Shown piece by piece: positions 54,033 to 63,904 of a DNA stretch of 64,000 nt. The stretch is from the NCBI GenBank assembly GCA_037693485.1, contig CM075354.1:59691501-59755500 (forward strand), read 5' to 3'. The translations under genes were made by a program, and so were the position numbers. The notes beneath the pieces are model-generated. The model did no database searches and was not told the origin of the DNA. It was given only the letters and a program-made list of their open reading frames with translations. This stretch comes from Kitagawia praeruptora. Lineage: Eukaryota; Streptophyta; Magnoliopsida; Apiales; Apiaceae. Numbering within the stretch: position 1 is the first letter of the stretch; every line of letters starts with the position of its first letter.

Positions 54033-54104
54033 CTGAAATACAAAGAGAAAAACATCGGGATAAGAACAAACAGAGTTCATAATAAGTTCAAGTAAGAAAG
54101 TTAC
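54033..54104 (-). other. Intron 1 of the Tat antisense gene
   Basis: On the minus strand GAGG then GTAACTTTC, ending TTTGTATTTCAG before CCGCC. 72 bp, short plant-type intron. Confidence 0.7.
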
Positions 54105-54958
54105 CCTCAACGAAAAGAAAGCTAAGGCCAGCCTCAATAAGGTTCTTTTCATTCAGAAAAGTTTTATAGTGTGTACAGCCGTCGGCAAGAAGCTTATCTC
54201 GATCCACTAATTCTGAGTCATCAAGGTCACACACGAAGTGTTTACTATCCTCCACGAATCCGAATCTCTTCACAAAGAAGTTGCCCCAGTCACCACCTTT
54301 CCATTCAAGAACTACAAACTCCCTTTCCCAGAAATGCTGAGAATCTGGAAAGGAGAAGGGATTCACCATGTGTGGGATTTTAGCTCGGTGCTTGAGGCTA
54401 ACCCATCCTTTCTTGTGGTCAGAAGAGTTAGTGGCCCCAAAGATACTTTGAAACATTGTAGTAGTCGGTAGAATCCCCAATTGACGACATCTTATTAAAA
54501 AAAATAGAGATATACCTCCAAGCGTTGGGATACAACTGACAAGGATGGATCTGATACTCCGCCAGCAATCTAATGATAAAGTTATCAACCGGGAATCTGA
54601 GCCCAGCGTCAAGGGCACCCCGGTGAACACAAATCCTCTCAGGATGCCAGTTGCAGGTCCTGTCTGATGGGTTTGGAAGACGAACTTTGATAGCACTTGG
54701 AAAATGATATGTGTCCCTTATCTCTTGGACATCTTTTTCCTTCAACTTACTGGGACTGTTAAAAGCATCTAAGCTAGCACAGTTTGGGAAGGTGTCCCTC
54801 ATGATGTTTAGAAGATCTAGTAAGGATTCAAATCTATGTTCAACATATGAAAGAGGTTTGATTTCTTCTTTACCTTTAGCTGTTCTCATCTTACTCCTCT
54901 TCGACATAGCTTCCATCATAGAGACAGGGGGAGCCATTGAGCGATCACCTTCCGACAT

Positions 54959-55399
54959 CTTGATCTTGAAGTTGGAACTTGATCTTGAATCTGAAACTTG
55001 ATCTAGAAGCTTGAACTTGATCTCGCAACTTGAAAGCCAGAGAACTTGAGAATTCGAGGGCTCTGAAATGAAGAAGTGAATCGAAATGAAGGCTACTTCT
55101 ACTCTTTTATAGAAAATGCATGACCTGCTACATCAGGTTGAATCTCAGCTTGGTTCGCATTTACATGTCATCTATCGTTTATAGATGAAATAAAGAACAG
55201 AAACTATCCGCGTTTTACAGAAATAATCGTTATAGTTCATATATGCCAGAAGAGAAATAGCAGATATAATCGCTGGAGCTGCAAAATAAGTGACTTCTGA
55301 AAAGCTAAATACGCTTAAAGAGTTAATTAAGGAGATCAACCATAATCACAAGATTAGCAGTGCTAATCACAAGTTAAGGAGTAATATCGTCAGAAGTCA
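54959..55399 (+). other. Tat stretch upstream of the antisense gene
   Basis: 54955-55060 repeats TTGATCTTGAA and GAACTTGATC words; on the minus strand it would hold the promoter of the antisense gene. TCTTTTATAG near 55103 is a weak TATA candidate only in plus orientation. Nothing else seen. Confidence 0.45.
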
Positions 55400-55610
55400 C
55401 GAAGGACCAAACTGACGACTTGAGATCAAGATCAAGGTTCTTGATCCTTAGGATCACGGATGATTTTGAATCCTAGATCCCTGACGACTTAAGATCAAGA
55501 TCAAGATTCTTGATCCTTAAGATAATGAAGTCACGAATGACCAAAATAGTAACTTGAGATCAAGATCAAGATTCTTGATCCTCAAGACCACGGAGGGTTT
55601 TCACGTCCGG
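55400..55610. repeat. Tandem repeat A in the Tat 3' region
   Basis: Three copies, about 65-70 bp apart, of an ACTT(G/A)AGATCAAGATCAAG unit followed by TTCTTGATCCT (near 55420, 55488, 55555), interleaved with GTCACGAA and ACGGA words. Each unit contains the inverted pair GATCAAGA/TCTTGATC. Confidence 0.85.
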
Positions 55611-55619
55611 ATCGCCTAG

Positions 55620-55880
55620 CTAACCGAAAGGCAATCGACTACGGCGCACGAGGGGCCGCGGCCGACCACCTCCCGGCCGACCACGGCGCACGGGGCACCA
55701 CGGCCGACCACCTTGGAGCCGACCACCTTGGATCCGACCACCTTGGAGCCGACCACCTCCTCCGGAGGAGCTTCGGCCGATCACCTCCTGAACGGTCACC
55801 TCGTGGCCGATCACCTCGGATCAAGGCCCTTCGACCGATCAGGTGCTAGCCGACCACGAGCTAGCCCTTGATCTGGCCGA
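55620..55880. repeat. GC-rich tandem repeat B in the Tat 3' region
   Basis: Over a dozen CCGACCACC or CCGATCACC units with short spacers (GGAGC, TTGGA), strikingly GC-rich against the surroundings. R/G-rich minus-strand ORFs here are repeat by-products. Confidence 0.88.
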
Positions 55881-55989
55881 TCACGGGTTAGTTCGTGGTC
55901 CTAACCCCGACTTTTTCAGCGGACCTCGAATAGTTTTCAGACCTAGATCTCGACTTTTTCAGCGAATCTTGTATGATTTTCAGTGCTAA

Positions 55990-56200
55990 AAAGAAGTCGA
56001 GATTAGCACAGGTTAGTGCCGATTAGCACCGTGTAGTGATGTTTAAGCACCAATTAGCACCGTTTAGCACCAATTAGTGCCGTTAGTGCAGTTTTGTGCC
56101 ATTTAATATTGTTTAACACTGTTTAAACGTTGTTTAAGGCTGTTTAGCGCTGTGTAGTGCCGTTTAACACCGTTTAGTGTCGTTCAAACATCGTTGTAAA
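55990..56200. repeat. Tandem repeat C in the Tat 3' region
   Basis: More than ten GTTTAGCACC or GTTTAGTGCCG units, about 10-15 bp each, imperfect. Tandem repeats near the 3' LTR are known for Retand-type elements. Confidence 0.85.
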
Positions 56201-56330
56201 TGCGTCGGTCGCTCCACGCTTTACATTAAGATGATATTGTTAAAAATACTCGCATAAGAGCAATAAACCCTGACCCAAGTCTCGAATAAGGCCGTTATAA
56301 CTTCAAGGAAAACCTGATCAGTTTTCCTAG

Positions 56331-56345
56331 AAGTTGGGGGGCAAA
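56331..56345 (+). other. Tat polypurine tract
   Basis: AAGTTGGGGGGCAAA immediately before the 3' LTR. Confidence 0.75.
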
Positions 56346-56857
56346 TGATATGGGCTAAAAGTAAGCCCTAAAGACACATTTAATGTGGCATTAATTAGGC
56401 CTAGAATGGTCCAAATGTGGGGCCCACCAGATGGGCCCAAACCCTAATTATAATATTAATTTCGTAATTAATATTAGGGACAATAAACAGCTCAGCAAAT
56501 AAGAGTCAAACAAGGATATAACTCTTACCTGACTTAGCCTCCAAGATACATATCTCAACATGGAAACTGATTCCTAAAAGGAATAGATCCAGAACCTTCC
56601 TTGAGGCGGTGGCTTGCCCACCAAGTCTCCTATTCCTACCATAATTCTTAGGCTCTTCAGCCTATATAAGGGTCTGACCCCTCATTCTCAGAACTACGTC
56701 TTGGCTTGATTCTCAATACGAGATACGTAGGCACTCTGTGAGGACCGATTAGTCCCGAACACGGAAACAGCCATTAAAACACGAAGCTCACACACCCTAG
56801 CATTAAATACACAAACCCTAACCGCAATATTCATAACCTAGTTTTTATTTCACAACA
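56346..56857 (+). repeat. Tat 3' LTR
   Basis: 512 bp, TGATATGGGC to TCACAACA, followed by GTCAT (56858-56862). 12 differences from the 5' LTR, no length change. Confidence 0.92.
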
Positions 56858-56862
56858 GTCAT

Positions 56863-58265
56863 GGTAACCATTAATATAAAAACTAAGACAAACAATATTT
56901 ATCCAATCATCACAAATTATTATCTACGCAAAACTAAAACCAACAAGTTACTTTAATTGATTAAACAATAATTAAACTGACTAGTAAATATATAACGAAA
57001 AATGAACTAATGAAGGTACAAAAAGATATGGCCATAAATTGGATTATGCTAATAAATGTGAAATATAACATAAATCGAAAATTAGCTTGGATCAGAGAAT
57101 TCCTTTTGGGCTTAAACTGTTTTGGGCTAGGGGAGGAAGAAATAAGCACAATTATATAGACATTACCTAAAGCCGTAACTACTACACTTATTAAATAAAG
57201 AGATAATTAATTAGCACTAGTTAGTACTGTTAACATTATGTTAATATTAATGACAAGTTTGATTAAGTATAACTAGCATGTAAATGACTTGAACAAAGCA
57301 GGAAAATAAATGATTACAATCAAACAAAGAAAAACAAATCTATAAATTTTGTACCAGATGATTGATTGGCAAAGGTTAAAAACGGTTTGTCTAAATGATA
57401 CAATTACAAAAGTAAAAGCTACGGGTGATTAAAAAAGAAATGGGGTAAATAATGAAAAATAGAGTAAAAAATTTAACTTCTAAAATTCAAAATTAATTGA
57501 AAAATTATAAGAAAAATAAAATAAAAATATCACTATGAAGCTCTAAATTATTCTGAATTTAAAAAAATATTTCCAAATAAGATCCAACAAAAATTATTTT
57601 AATGTTGGAGCTCAACGGAAACTATGGAGTTGGCCGGAAAATTACCAAGCTTCACCGGAAAATTATTTTTAACCGGAAAATTTGGGTTTTCCAACAAACT
57701 CAAACCAAGAAAAAGAATCCAAAGAAAATAGAAATGGAATGAAAATTTGCATTAATAAAATGAAGGTGTTTACAAGATGGAGGCTACAACGAAATTTAAA
57801 GTAAACTAAACTAAAACTGAGATGTACTGAAAAGAGACCGAAGAGAAGGGAATGATCACAAAAATTATGTGATCATCCGAGTGTATGGCTAAAAAGAAAA
57901 AGTAACCTAAAGTAAAGTGCTCCTTCAGTATTTATAGGCTTTTTGCTAACTTGTTTACATTTAAAAGCATAAAGAAAGTCGTAGTCAAAAATCATGCTCT
58001 AAGTTTTTCAAGATTCCCTGCATGCAAATTTTGACATATAAAGTAAAGTCAGATGAAGTTGTTGGGTGTAACCCAGTTTGCTCCAAGCTTCTAATTCTTT
58101 TTCCTTCTTCTTTTATTCTAGCCATTTTTCTTCATCTTTTGTCCTTCTTTGCACTTTATTTCTTTATTTTCCTCGAATTTCCTGAAATGCAATAAAATAA
58201 TTTATTAAAATACGAATTCAAACAATAAATAGGTAATAAAATTATGCAAAAATATGCACTTATCA
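56863..58265 (-). repeat. Athila right LTR (5' LTR), distal fragment
   Basis: 1.4 kb continuing the fragment at 14231-14377. 57234-58265 matches the left LTR 7866-8955; 56863-57233 has no partner in the window because Copia-1 and the window edge remove it. TATA-like CTATAAATAC on the minus strand at 57937-57928. It ends GCACTTATCA at 58265, the LTR start in minus orientation. Confidence 0.85.
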
Positions 58266-59610
58266 ATACGCATGTTGGACTTGCGTATTGCGTATTCATT
58301 TTCAGGGTTAAACACGCATGTCCAACATGCGTGTTCTTTAATTTTTTCTTTTTTGTTAAAAAAAGCTATACGCATCACAAAAATACGTACACAATGTAAA
58401 AAACTACCCCTGCTTCTTTTGGTCCCGTAGGAAAACTTTCTAAAGTACACGCATTATTATAATGTGTAGATCAAAAAAAATTAAAAAAATAATCTAAACT
58501 ATACGCATAGTGATTATGCGTGGCTCACTTTTTTTAAAAAAAAATATAAAGAATACGCATATTGGACATGCATATATAATTCTAAAATAAATACGTAACT
58601 CCAACATGCGTATTCGACGGATATTTAGATCGATCCACATTACTGGTAAGCATTTTGGTTATTGGGATTTGAAAAAGAGGTATTTTCATACTTCACCCTA
58701 CATTTAAAGGGAAATCAAAATTAATGCGTACATAGTTTTTTTCTACTAATTCAAGAAATGATGTTTGTGATGTTTACAAATTGAAAAGGAACACTTAAGA
58801 TTAGCAAAAAAAAAGGAACACTTCAATAAACGGGTGAAAAACCAAAATACCCACCAATTAATTTCAGATTCCCAAAATACATATGTGCAAATACGTCCGC
58901 CTTTTTTACCCACAGGCCACGCATTTTGGACCTGCGTATAGGGTATACGCATTTCAAAATTGTGTGGCCTTGAACCACGCATGTTGCCACGGCATGGACT
59001 TTGTTAAATTCATTTATGTGTTCATGAACAGTAACAGGGGATACGCATGTCGTACATGCATGTCTGTGGATACGCATGTCCAACATGCGTATGCCAAGTA
59101 CTGTTCACCTTCGTCCCAGTCGTCGCCGGAGACGAATTTTGGTCGAAATTTCGACGAGTTTGTTCGCCCCTTTCCAGCAATTTTTCACTACAATAACATA
59201 CACCAAATTACTCGGCTTTTCACCCTCTACAACATAGTACCATTCTTTTTACATTTTGTTTTCCGGATTTGAAAACCCCAAATCAAATATTCTTTCTCCG
59301 ATCTGTCTTTCGGTTGGTCTGTTCACACCCCTGCGGGACCGGAAATCAACAAATGAACAAGGTAAAATGGAGAGGAAGGCTTGGGCTTTGTTTTGATGTG
59401 CTTAGATATGGTGGAGGTAGTCGGAGGTGGGAGATCCAAATGAAGGCGACGAGAGGACAATTTCAAGGAATAGAGATGACCGGAGCAGCAATTGTAAGAA
59501 TGACGTCAGCTGACGTCATTGAGCATCCTGGGGATGCGTGACTCGGAATATGCATTTAAGGAATGCGCATCCCAGGTCACGCATACCCAGGATGCGTATC
59601 CCGTGGACAA
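58266..59610. repeat. Cluster of ACGCAT / ATGCGT inverted pairs
   Basis: About twenty copies of ACGCAT or ATGCGT in 1.35 kb, many paired as inverted repeats; ACGCATGTCCAACATGCGT (8-base arms, 3-base loop) occurs near 58313 and 59074, with degenerate versions near 58500, 58553, 58918 and 59040. Periodicity is irregular. The Athila element appears to have inserted at the left edge of the cluster. Identity unknown. Confidence 0.7.
59499..59520. repeat. 22-bp perfect palindrome with two TGACGTCA boxes
   Basis: The core TGACGTCAGCTGACGTCA extends two bases on each side in perfect symmetry. TGACGTCA is a bZIP (TGA/CRE-type) binding word. No associated gene could be identified. Confidence 0.6.
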
Positions 59611-60326
59611 AAAGGGCGAAACTCAGCGCATATCGATATTTTGGGCAAGTGAATCACAAAAACGGGCTTTGGCATGTTGTACTACCCTCTTTGCTAGCAC
59701 GTGGAAATATCATTATTCAATTCCTCACTTAAAACAATGAAATATTATGAAAGCTTATTATAGTGTTCTTTGTGATTTTATTTTTATTAATTTTGTAGAT
59801 TGTTTGCCTATTTCATCATGTGTATTCGTTTTTTCCTAGTTGCTCGTATTTTGATAAGACTAGCTTTATGCCGATATTTTATAAATATAATTAATGATTT
59901 TTATGTTAAATTTTTATTTTTTTATTTTTTTTGAAAGATTTACAAAACAATTTTTACAAATTTCACTAAATTGATGATGGTTATTTTATTAACATAATTT
60001 TTAATATTTTAATTGTTGTACTTTTTTGCTTGAAAATTCTTAATTTTCTAATTTTAAAATTATTAAATTTTAATTTTTTATATTATGTTTACTCAATAAC
60101 TTTATCATATTGTATATAATTAACATTTGATTTTATTCTAAAAAAGTTCCAAAATAATGTCTATAAATCCTGTTCATAATTTTTGAAATAAGATAAACAA
60201 TTTAATAATAGTTTTAATTTCTATCTAATATTATATAAATTTTAAATACTAACAATATTTTATAAATGACATATATGCCCCGAATGACCAAATCATACCA
60301 TGTAAACCTCCTTACGTTATTATATA

Positions 60327-60776
60327 CTAGCTTATAACTCGTGCGATGCACGGGCTTATTTTAAAAATGATATAATATTTTCTTATAATAAAATTTAATT
60401 TTTATCTAATTTTTAGTTTAATAATTAATTTAATTTTAACTTATAACCCGTGCAAAGTACGGATTATAATTTATTTATAATAAATGTTGTTGGCGGAAAT
60501 CGAACTTTAGACCTCTGTATATAACAAATTTTAATATTTTTTATCTAACAGTCATAATCTATTTGAATTGAAAATCTAACGGTTGTGAATTTATTTATAG
60601 TAACTGTGTTGGCGGAAATCAAACTTTAGACCTCTATATATAACAAATTTTAATATTTTTTATCTAACGATCATGATTTATTTGAATTGAAAATCTAACG
60701 ATTATAAATAATTTAATTAATATCAACCTACAAACTACAAAAACTCTCTAGTTTACTTATAATAATATAGTATGGA
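60327..60776 (-). mobile_element. Small Helitron-like element, minus strand
   Basis: On the minus strand the end reads CCCGTGCATCGCACGAG (a strong hairpin), then TTATAAG and CTAG, followed by T: the hairpin plus CTRR terminus typical of Helitron 3' ends. A second, weaker hairpin copy lies at 60447-60465. Inside is a tandem duplication of about 120 bp (near 60490-60605 and 60606-60715, TTGGCGGAAATC..., TTTATCTAAC...). The start is guessed at 60776 (TC after A). Non-coding. Confidence 0.5.
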
Positions 60777-61489
60777 TAGATAGAATATAATTGAATGTTG
60801 ACTTGTAGTGATAATGAAAATTAGATAAATATATCGATTTGGTTTCATTTGCCATTTGGTGATCCTTTTCGACAAGATTTGTGCAGAATTGTTTTCACTT
60901 GACCTATTAGATTCAGTCCATTAACCATTGTATCATTTGGAAAAAGGAAGAGGAAAGAATACTAGAGTAATATTCAACTTTTTTTAATTCTTTATAAATT
61001 ATAACCTATATTTACTTATTAGGTATATCACTTAAAATTCCCTCATAAAAAAATAGTATATCATTTAAAATTTCCAATGCTAATAATTCTTTTTACATAT
61101 GATTATAGTACTAAATTATGAAGAAATATTTTCAATAACAAACAAAACTACATGATATGCATTCGACAAACAAAATTTCCACCGATTTTCTAAAATTCAA
61201 TCGAAATAAAATATGAAAAAAAATAAAAATTAATGCACTTTGTAATTCATAACTTGGAATTAATAGAGTACTACATCAACCTGGACGAAATTAATAAATC
61301 ACTTGGAATTTCATTATCAAATAACAAAAAACTCACCGCGTAACAAAAGACTGAGCTCTACTAGGACTACTTAGTAATAATATACTATCTTACAAGAACA
61401 AGAACAAATGACTGAACACTTCTACTACTGATAACATTTCTTACAAGCTACATTGTGGTAACAAAAGAAGAACGACTTGGAAGATAATC
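60777..61489. other. AT-rich DNA downstream of the ABCB gene
   Basis: 0.7 kb. It is the 3' flank (including 3' UTR) of the ABC transporter on the minus strand; no other gene or element recognised. Confidence 0.5.
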
Positions 61490-61843
61490 TTACTTTCCTG
61501 CACTAATTTGGAGGGCAACTAAGGAGGCATATATTCCGTCTTCAATATTAATCAAGGCCTCATGCTTTCCTTTCTCGACAATAACTCCGTTCTTCACAAC
61601 TGCAATTACATCAGCACCTTTGATTGTGGACAATCGATGAGCAACAACAATTGTTGTCCGATTAACCATCACGCGATCCAATGCATCTTGAACAATTCTC
61701 TCGGATTCAGCATCTACAACACTAGTAGCTTCGTCTAATAGTAGTATCTTTGGAATTTTTACTATGGCACGCGCAATGGCCACACGCTGTTTTTGTCCAC
61801 CTGAAAACTGTGTTCCTCTCTCCCCAACTACAGTGTCATAACC
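61490..61843 (-). CDS. ABCB/MDR-type ABC transporter, last exon
   Basis: 118 residues plus TAA. Second nucleotide-binding domain: GYDTVVGERGTQFSGGQKQR (ABC signature SGGQ), ILLLDEATS (Walker B), SVVDAES (D-loop, more often SALDAES in the family), IVVAHRLSTI (switch histidine), NGVIVEKGKHEAL, then a short C-terminal tail YASLVALQISAGK. The exon begins after ATGCAG at 61844-61849. B-subfamily full transporters of plants export auxin and other compounds across the plasma membrane; several members (ABCB4, 11, 21) end similarly, so no symbol is given. It joins the exon at 63905-64000 in phase 0. Confidence 0.93.
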   Translation of the reverse strand, partial: GYDTVVGERGTQFSGGQKQRVAIARAIVKIPKILLLDEATSVVDAESERIVQDALDRVMVNRTTIVVAHRLSTIKGADVIAVVKNGVIVEKGKHEALINIEDGIYASLVALQISAGK

Positions 61844-63904
61844 CTGCATGTTTGCATCAGGTAAATATTATTAAGTGTTTCATAATGTCGTATTTCTTTT
61901 ATTAATAACTAAATGTTTGAAGATTACAGTGAAAAAGGTCAACTGTCAAGATCTAATGATTTCCAGAGAGATCCTAGTACTGTATATCAAGCTACTCAAG
62001 TCCCCAAACATCTATATATCAAGCCACCACACTCATAGCCTAACAATGTATTACAAAGTAGTTCTAATGATCTAATCTTATTTTGTGATGTCCTAGGTCT
62101 TCTTACTTATTAGTATGTTTGTCTCTTCTTTTTTTTCGAGGTGCTGTTAGTAGTATTTTTGTGTGTTCGTTCGCAGGGAAGGACTGAATGTAATATCAAG
62201 TTCAGGTTTCTTATCTCTTTTCGTCTAGAAGTGTGTGAGAAGAATTTTGGGTTTGTGTATTAACTAAATTAACCAAGAACTAATTATAAGCACTAAGAAT
62301 TGATTTTAAACTGAGATTCAAATATATGGGAAAACAATCTAAGAACTGGGGTTCTTCACTTGGTCTCAATACATGCTCAATATTAATGTGATATCTGTGT
62401 TCCTACCTTGCTGAAAACAATTCTTCTAAAGTTATATTGTACCCTCCCAGGTTACAATATAGTGCCTACAGCTACACCCTAATTGTCACTCCCGTGATAC
62501 AATCAAAGTATATCTATAAACTGTTAAGTGCCAAGAATTATATGTCTCACAATTCTCCTATTAATCTCCCAATCAAATATTCGAGTTATGTCTGTTAAAT
62601 CATGTACTAAAATTGCAACTCCTCTTCCAAGTTATTACAATCCCTAAAATCCAATCAAAGGTTCATGACTCCCCTAATTGTGTTAAGCCCTCAATAACAG
62701 ATCAGCAAAGCAAGAAAATCACAGATAATTAAACACACATGAATACCAAGGAATACTACCCAATCCTCAGACTAAAGATTTAGTTAAACATAATTAAAGA
62801 AGAAAACAAAATAATAATGATAATGATAATGAATGAAAACATAATATTGAAGAAAGAATTGAAGATCGAAAGTACCTTGATACGATTAAAAGCTATGAAT
62901 TATTCTAGCTATGAATTGTTATGATTTACAATGGTAGGATGTGTTTAAATAGGCTCTACAAATCTTGCCTAGCAAGAAATTGCCTTCTATTACAATTAGG
63001 ATTTAAAGAAGGTACCCAAAACTGCCCAGAATACAATTAGAATTAGAAAAAGGGCAAAACAGTAAATTCCCAGCCTTCTTTAACAAGATCACGTGCGCGA
63101 CTTTATTCAGCACGACCCTTGCACTTGTTTCCTTTCCCAGGTTGTAGAAAATCTCTCAAGTTTCGCGTGGGCAGTAAGATCGCTGAAAACGGACTTCTAG
63201 AACTCCAGATATGGCCAAAACAGTATAAGCTGCGCAGCCTTCCCGGAAAATCCGAATTTTAATCAATTAAATCTCCAAAAACGATAGAAGCATCAACTTT
63301 AATCAACATTCTCGTAAATCTGCACAACTAAGCAAAACACATCAAAACTACAACAACTTGAGTCCAAAACAATCAATTTAAGCCAAACGGAGGCATTCCA
63401 AGTGGATATAAAATCCATTTATCAGGTGCATCCTCCCTGGATAAGTCCGGGAGTTCTATTAATCAAAATTAAAAAACAGTAAGAAAAAAACAAGAATGCT
63501 TTCTGTTATGGATCAGCACAAGTCCAACGTGTTAACATTTTCAAGAAAGAAACGGAAGGGTAAAAGAGTCATTTTAGAGGCGAAGTCAAAAGAAGAAGTC
63601 AGGGGGCAGAATGGGAATTGAACAAGAAAGGCAAGACATAAGATATTAGGGTAAGATTGGGGAAAAAGGCAGAGCTATCGACTTATTATGTAATTAGTTT
63701 TCTTCATAAACCCTTGGAGCTTCTGGCTGCTCGAAAGTCAGAATTTATCTTTCATTTACTTGTAATCGAAGAGATAATTAAATTAAGCTGTTCATCTGAG
63801 TTGATCTATTCAATTATTAATTTAAATTGTAAGTCAGTCCATCTCACTTTCATAAGGGAAAAATTATTCATAATGTATTGGATATACTGACTCAATATAC
63901 TAAC
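61844..63904 (-). other. Intron of the ABCB gene
   Basis: 2,061 bp on the minus strand from GTTAGTATA (63904) to ACATGCAG (61844). 1,285 bp of it come from a solo LTR and its duplication, leaving about 776 bp of native intron. Confidence 0.88.
62145..63424 (-). repeat. Solo LTR inside the ABCB intron
   Basis: 1,280 bp, TG to CA, flanked by a perfect five-base duplication GGTGC (62140-62144, 63425-63429). In minus orientation it starts TGATAAATGG, resembling the Gypsy LTR start TGATAAGTGC of the Athila element, has a TATTTAAACAC TATA-like box (about 62951-62941) and a long leader-like part. No internal retrotransposon sequence accompanies it, so it is a solo LTR left by recombination. Orientation is less certain than the boundaries. 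Confidence 0.82.

Larger units (their letters stand above)
52857..54958 (-). pseudogene. Tat antisense gene (putative gypsy-type transposon protein)
   Basis: Minus-strand gene from ATG 54958 to the stop at 52859-52857, opposite to gag-pol. The N part has RICVHRGALDAGLRFPVDNF and LLAEYQIHPCQLYPNAWRYI, the pattern of the Pfam family called putative gypsy-type transposon. Next come KKGWVSLKHRAKIPHM and FWEREFVVLEWKGGDWG, a coiled coil (DENISLKNDSERLKEEMEDL), and an acidic tail of S, E and D. Two small introns are visible: 54033-54104 (72 bp) and 53609-53694 (86 bp), with GT-AG ends and T-rich acceptors. Breaks: a frameshift in a T run near 54500 and another near 53310. Such an antisense ORF is known in Tat/Retand elements; its job is unknown. 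Confidence 0.75.
14378..56857 (+). mobile_element. Tat-lineage Gypsy retrotransposon
   Basis: Two 512-bp LTRs (14378-14889, 56346-56857) are flanked by GTCAT on both sides (14373-14377, 56858-56862). Own sequence is about 10.65 kb once Copia-3 is discounted. Order: LTR, PBS, gag, protease, RT, RNase H, second RNase H (interrupted by Copia-3), integrase, antisense gene, tandem repeats, polypurine tract, LTR. Two RNase H domains and an antisense ORF in the 3' part are known marks of Tat/Retand-type elements. I count 12 LTR differences (about 2.3%). Frames are broken in many places, mostly by Gln-to-stop changes. Confidence 0.92.
7866..58265 (-). mobile_element. Athila-type Gypsy element, minus strand, split by later insertions
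   Basis: Seen on the minus strand: right (5') LTR 58265-56863 plus 14377-14231, PBS 14224-14207, gag relic, protease relic, 3' noncoding part, left (3') LTR from 8955 leftward to the Copia-1 insertion. LTRs begin TGATAAGTGC and end ACATCA. The Athila call rests on gag and protease resemblance, the TGGCGCC-type PBS and the LTR start. No reverse transcriptase or integrase is present between protease and 3' LTR, so this copy is non-autonomous or deleted. It is the oldest layer: every reading frame is damaged and the two LTR copies differ by several indels. Its remaining own sequence in the window is about 7.9 kb. Confidence 0.8.
58266..60326. other. Unassigned region right of the Athila element
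   Basis: 2.1 kb without a recognised gene. The left 1.35 kb holds the ACGCAT/ATGCGT cluster; 59100-59350 is C/T-rich, leader-like DNA with several short ORFs lacking domain features; from 59750 it is very AT-rich. Confidence 0.5.

Noticed and set aside
55620..55824. R/G/W-rich ORFs on the minus strand
   Set aside because: Translation of the CCGACCACC tandem repeat in different frames.
55400..56200. CRISPR-like array of repeats
   Set aside because: Units are contiguous and imperfect with no unique spacers; the context is a plant retrotransposon.
58883..59541. 129- and 90-codon plus-strand ORFs
   Set aside because: No domain, no consistent splice structure; partly composed of the ACGCAT cluster.
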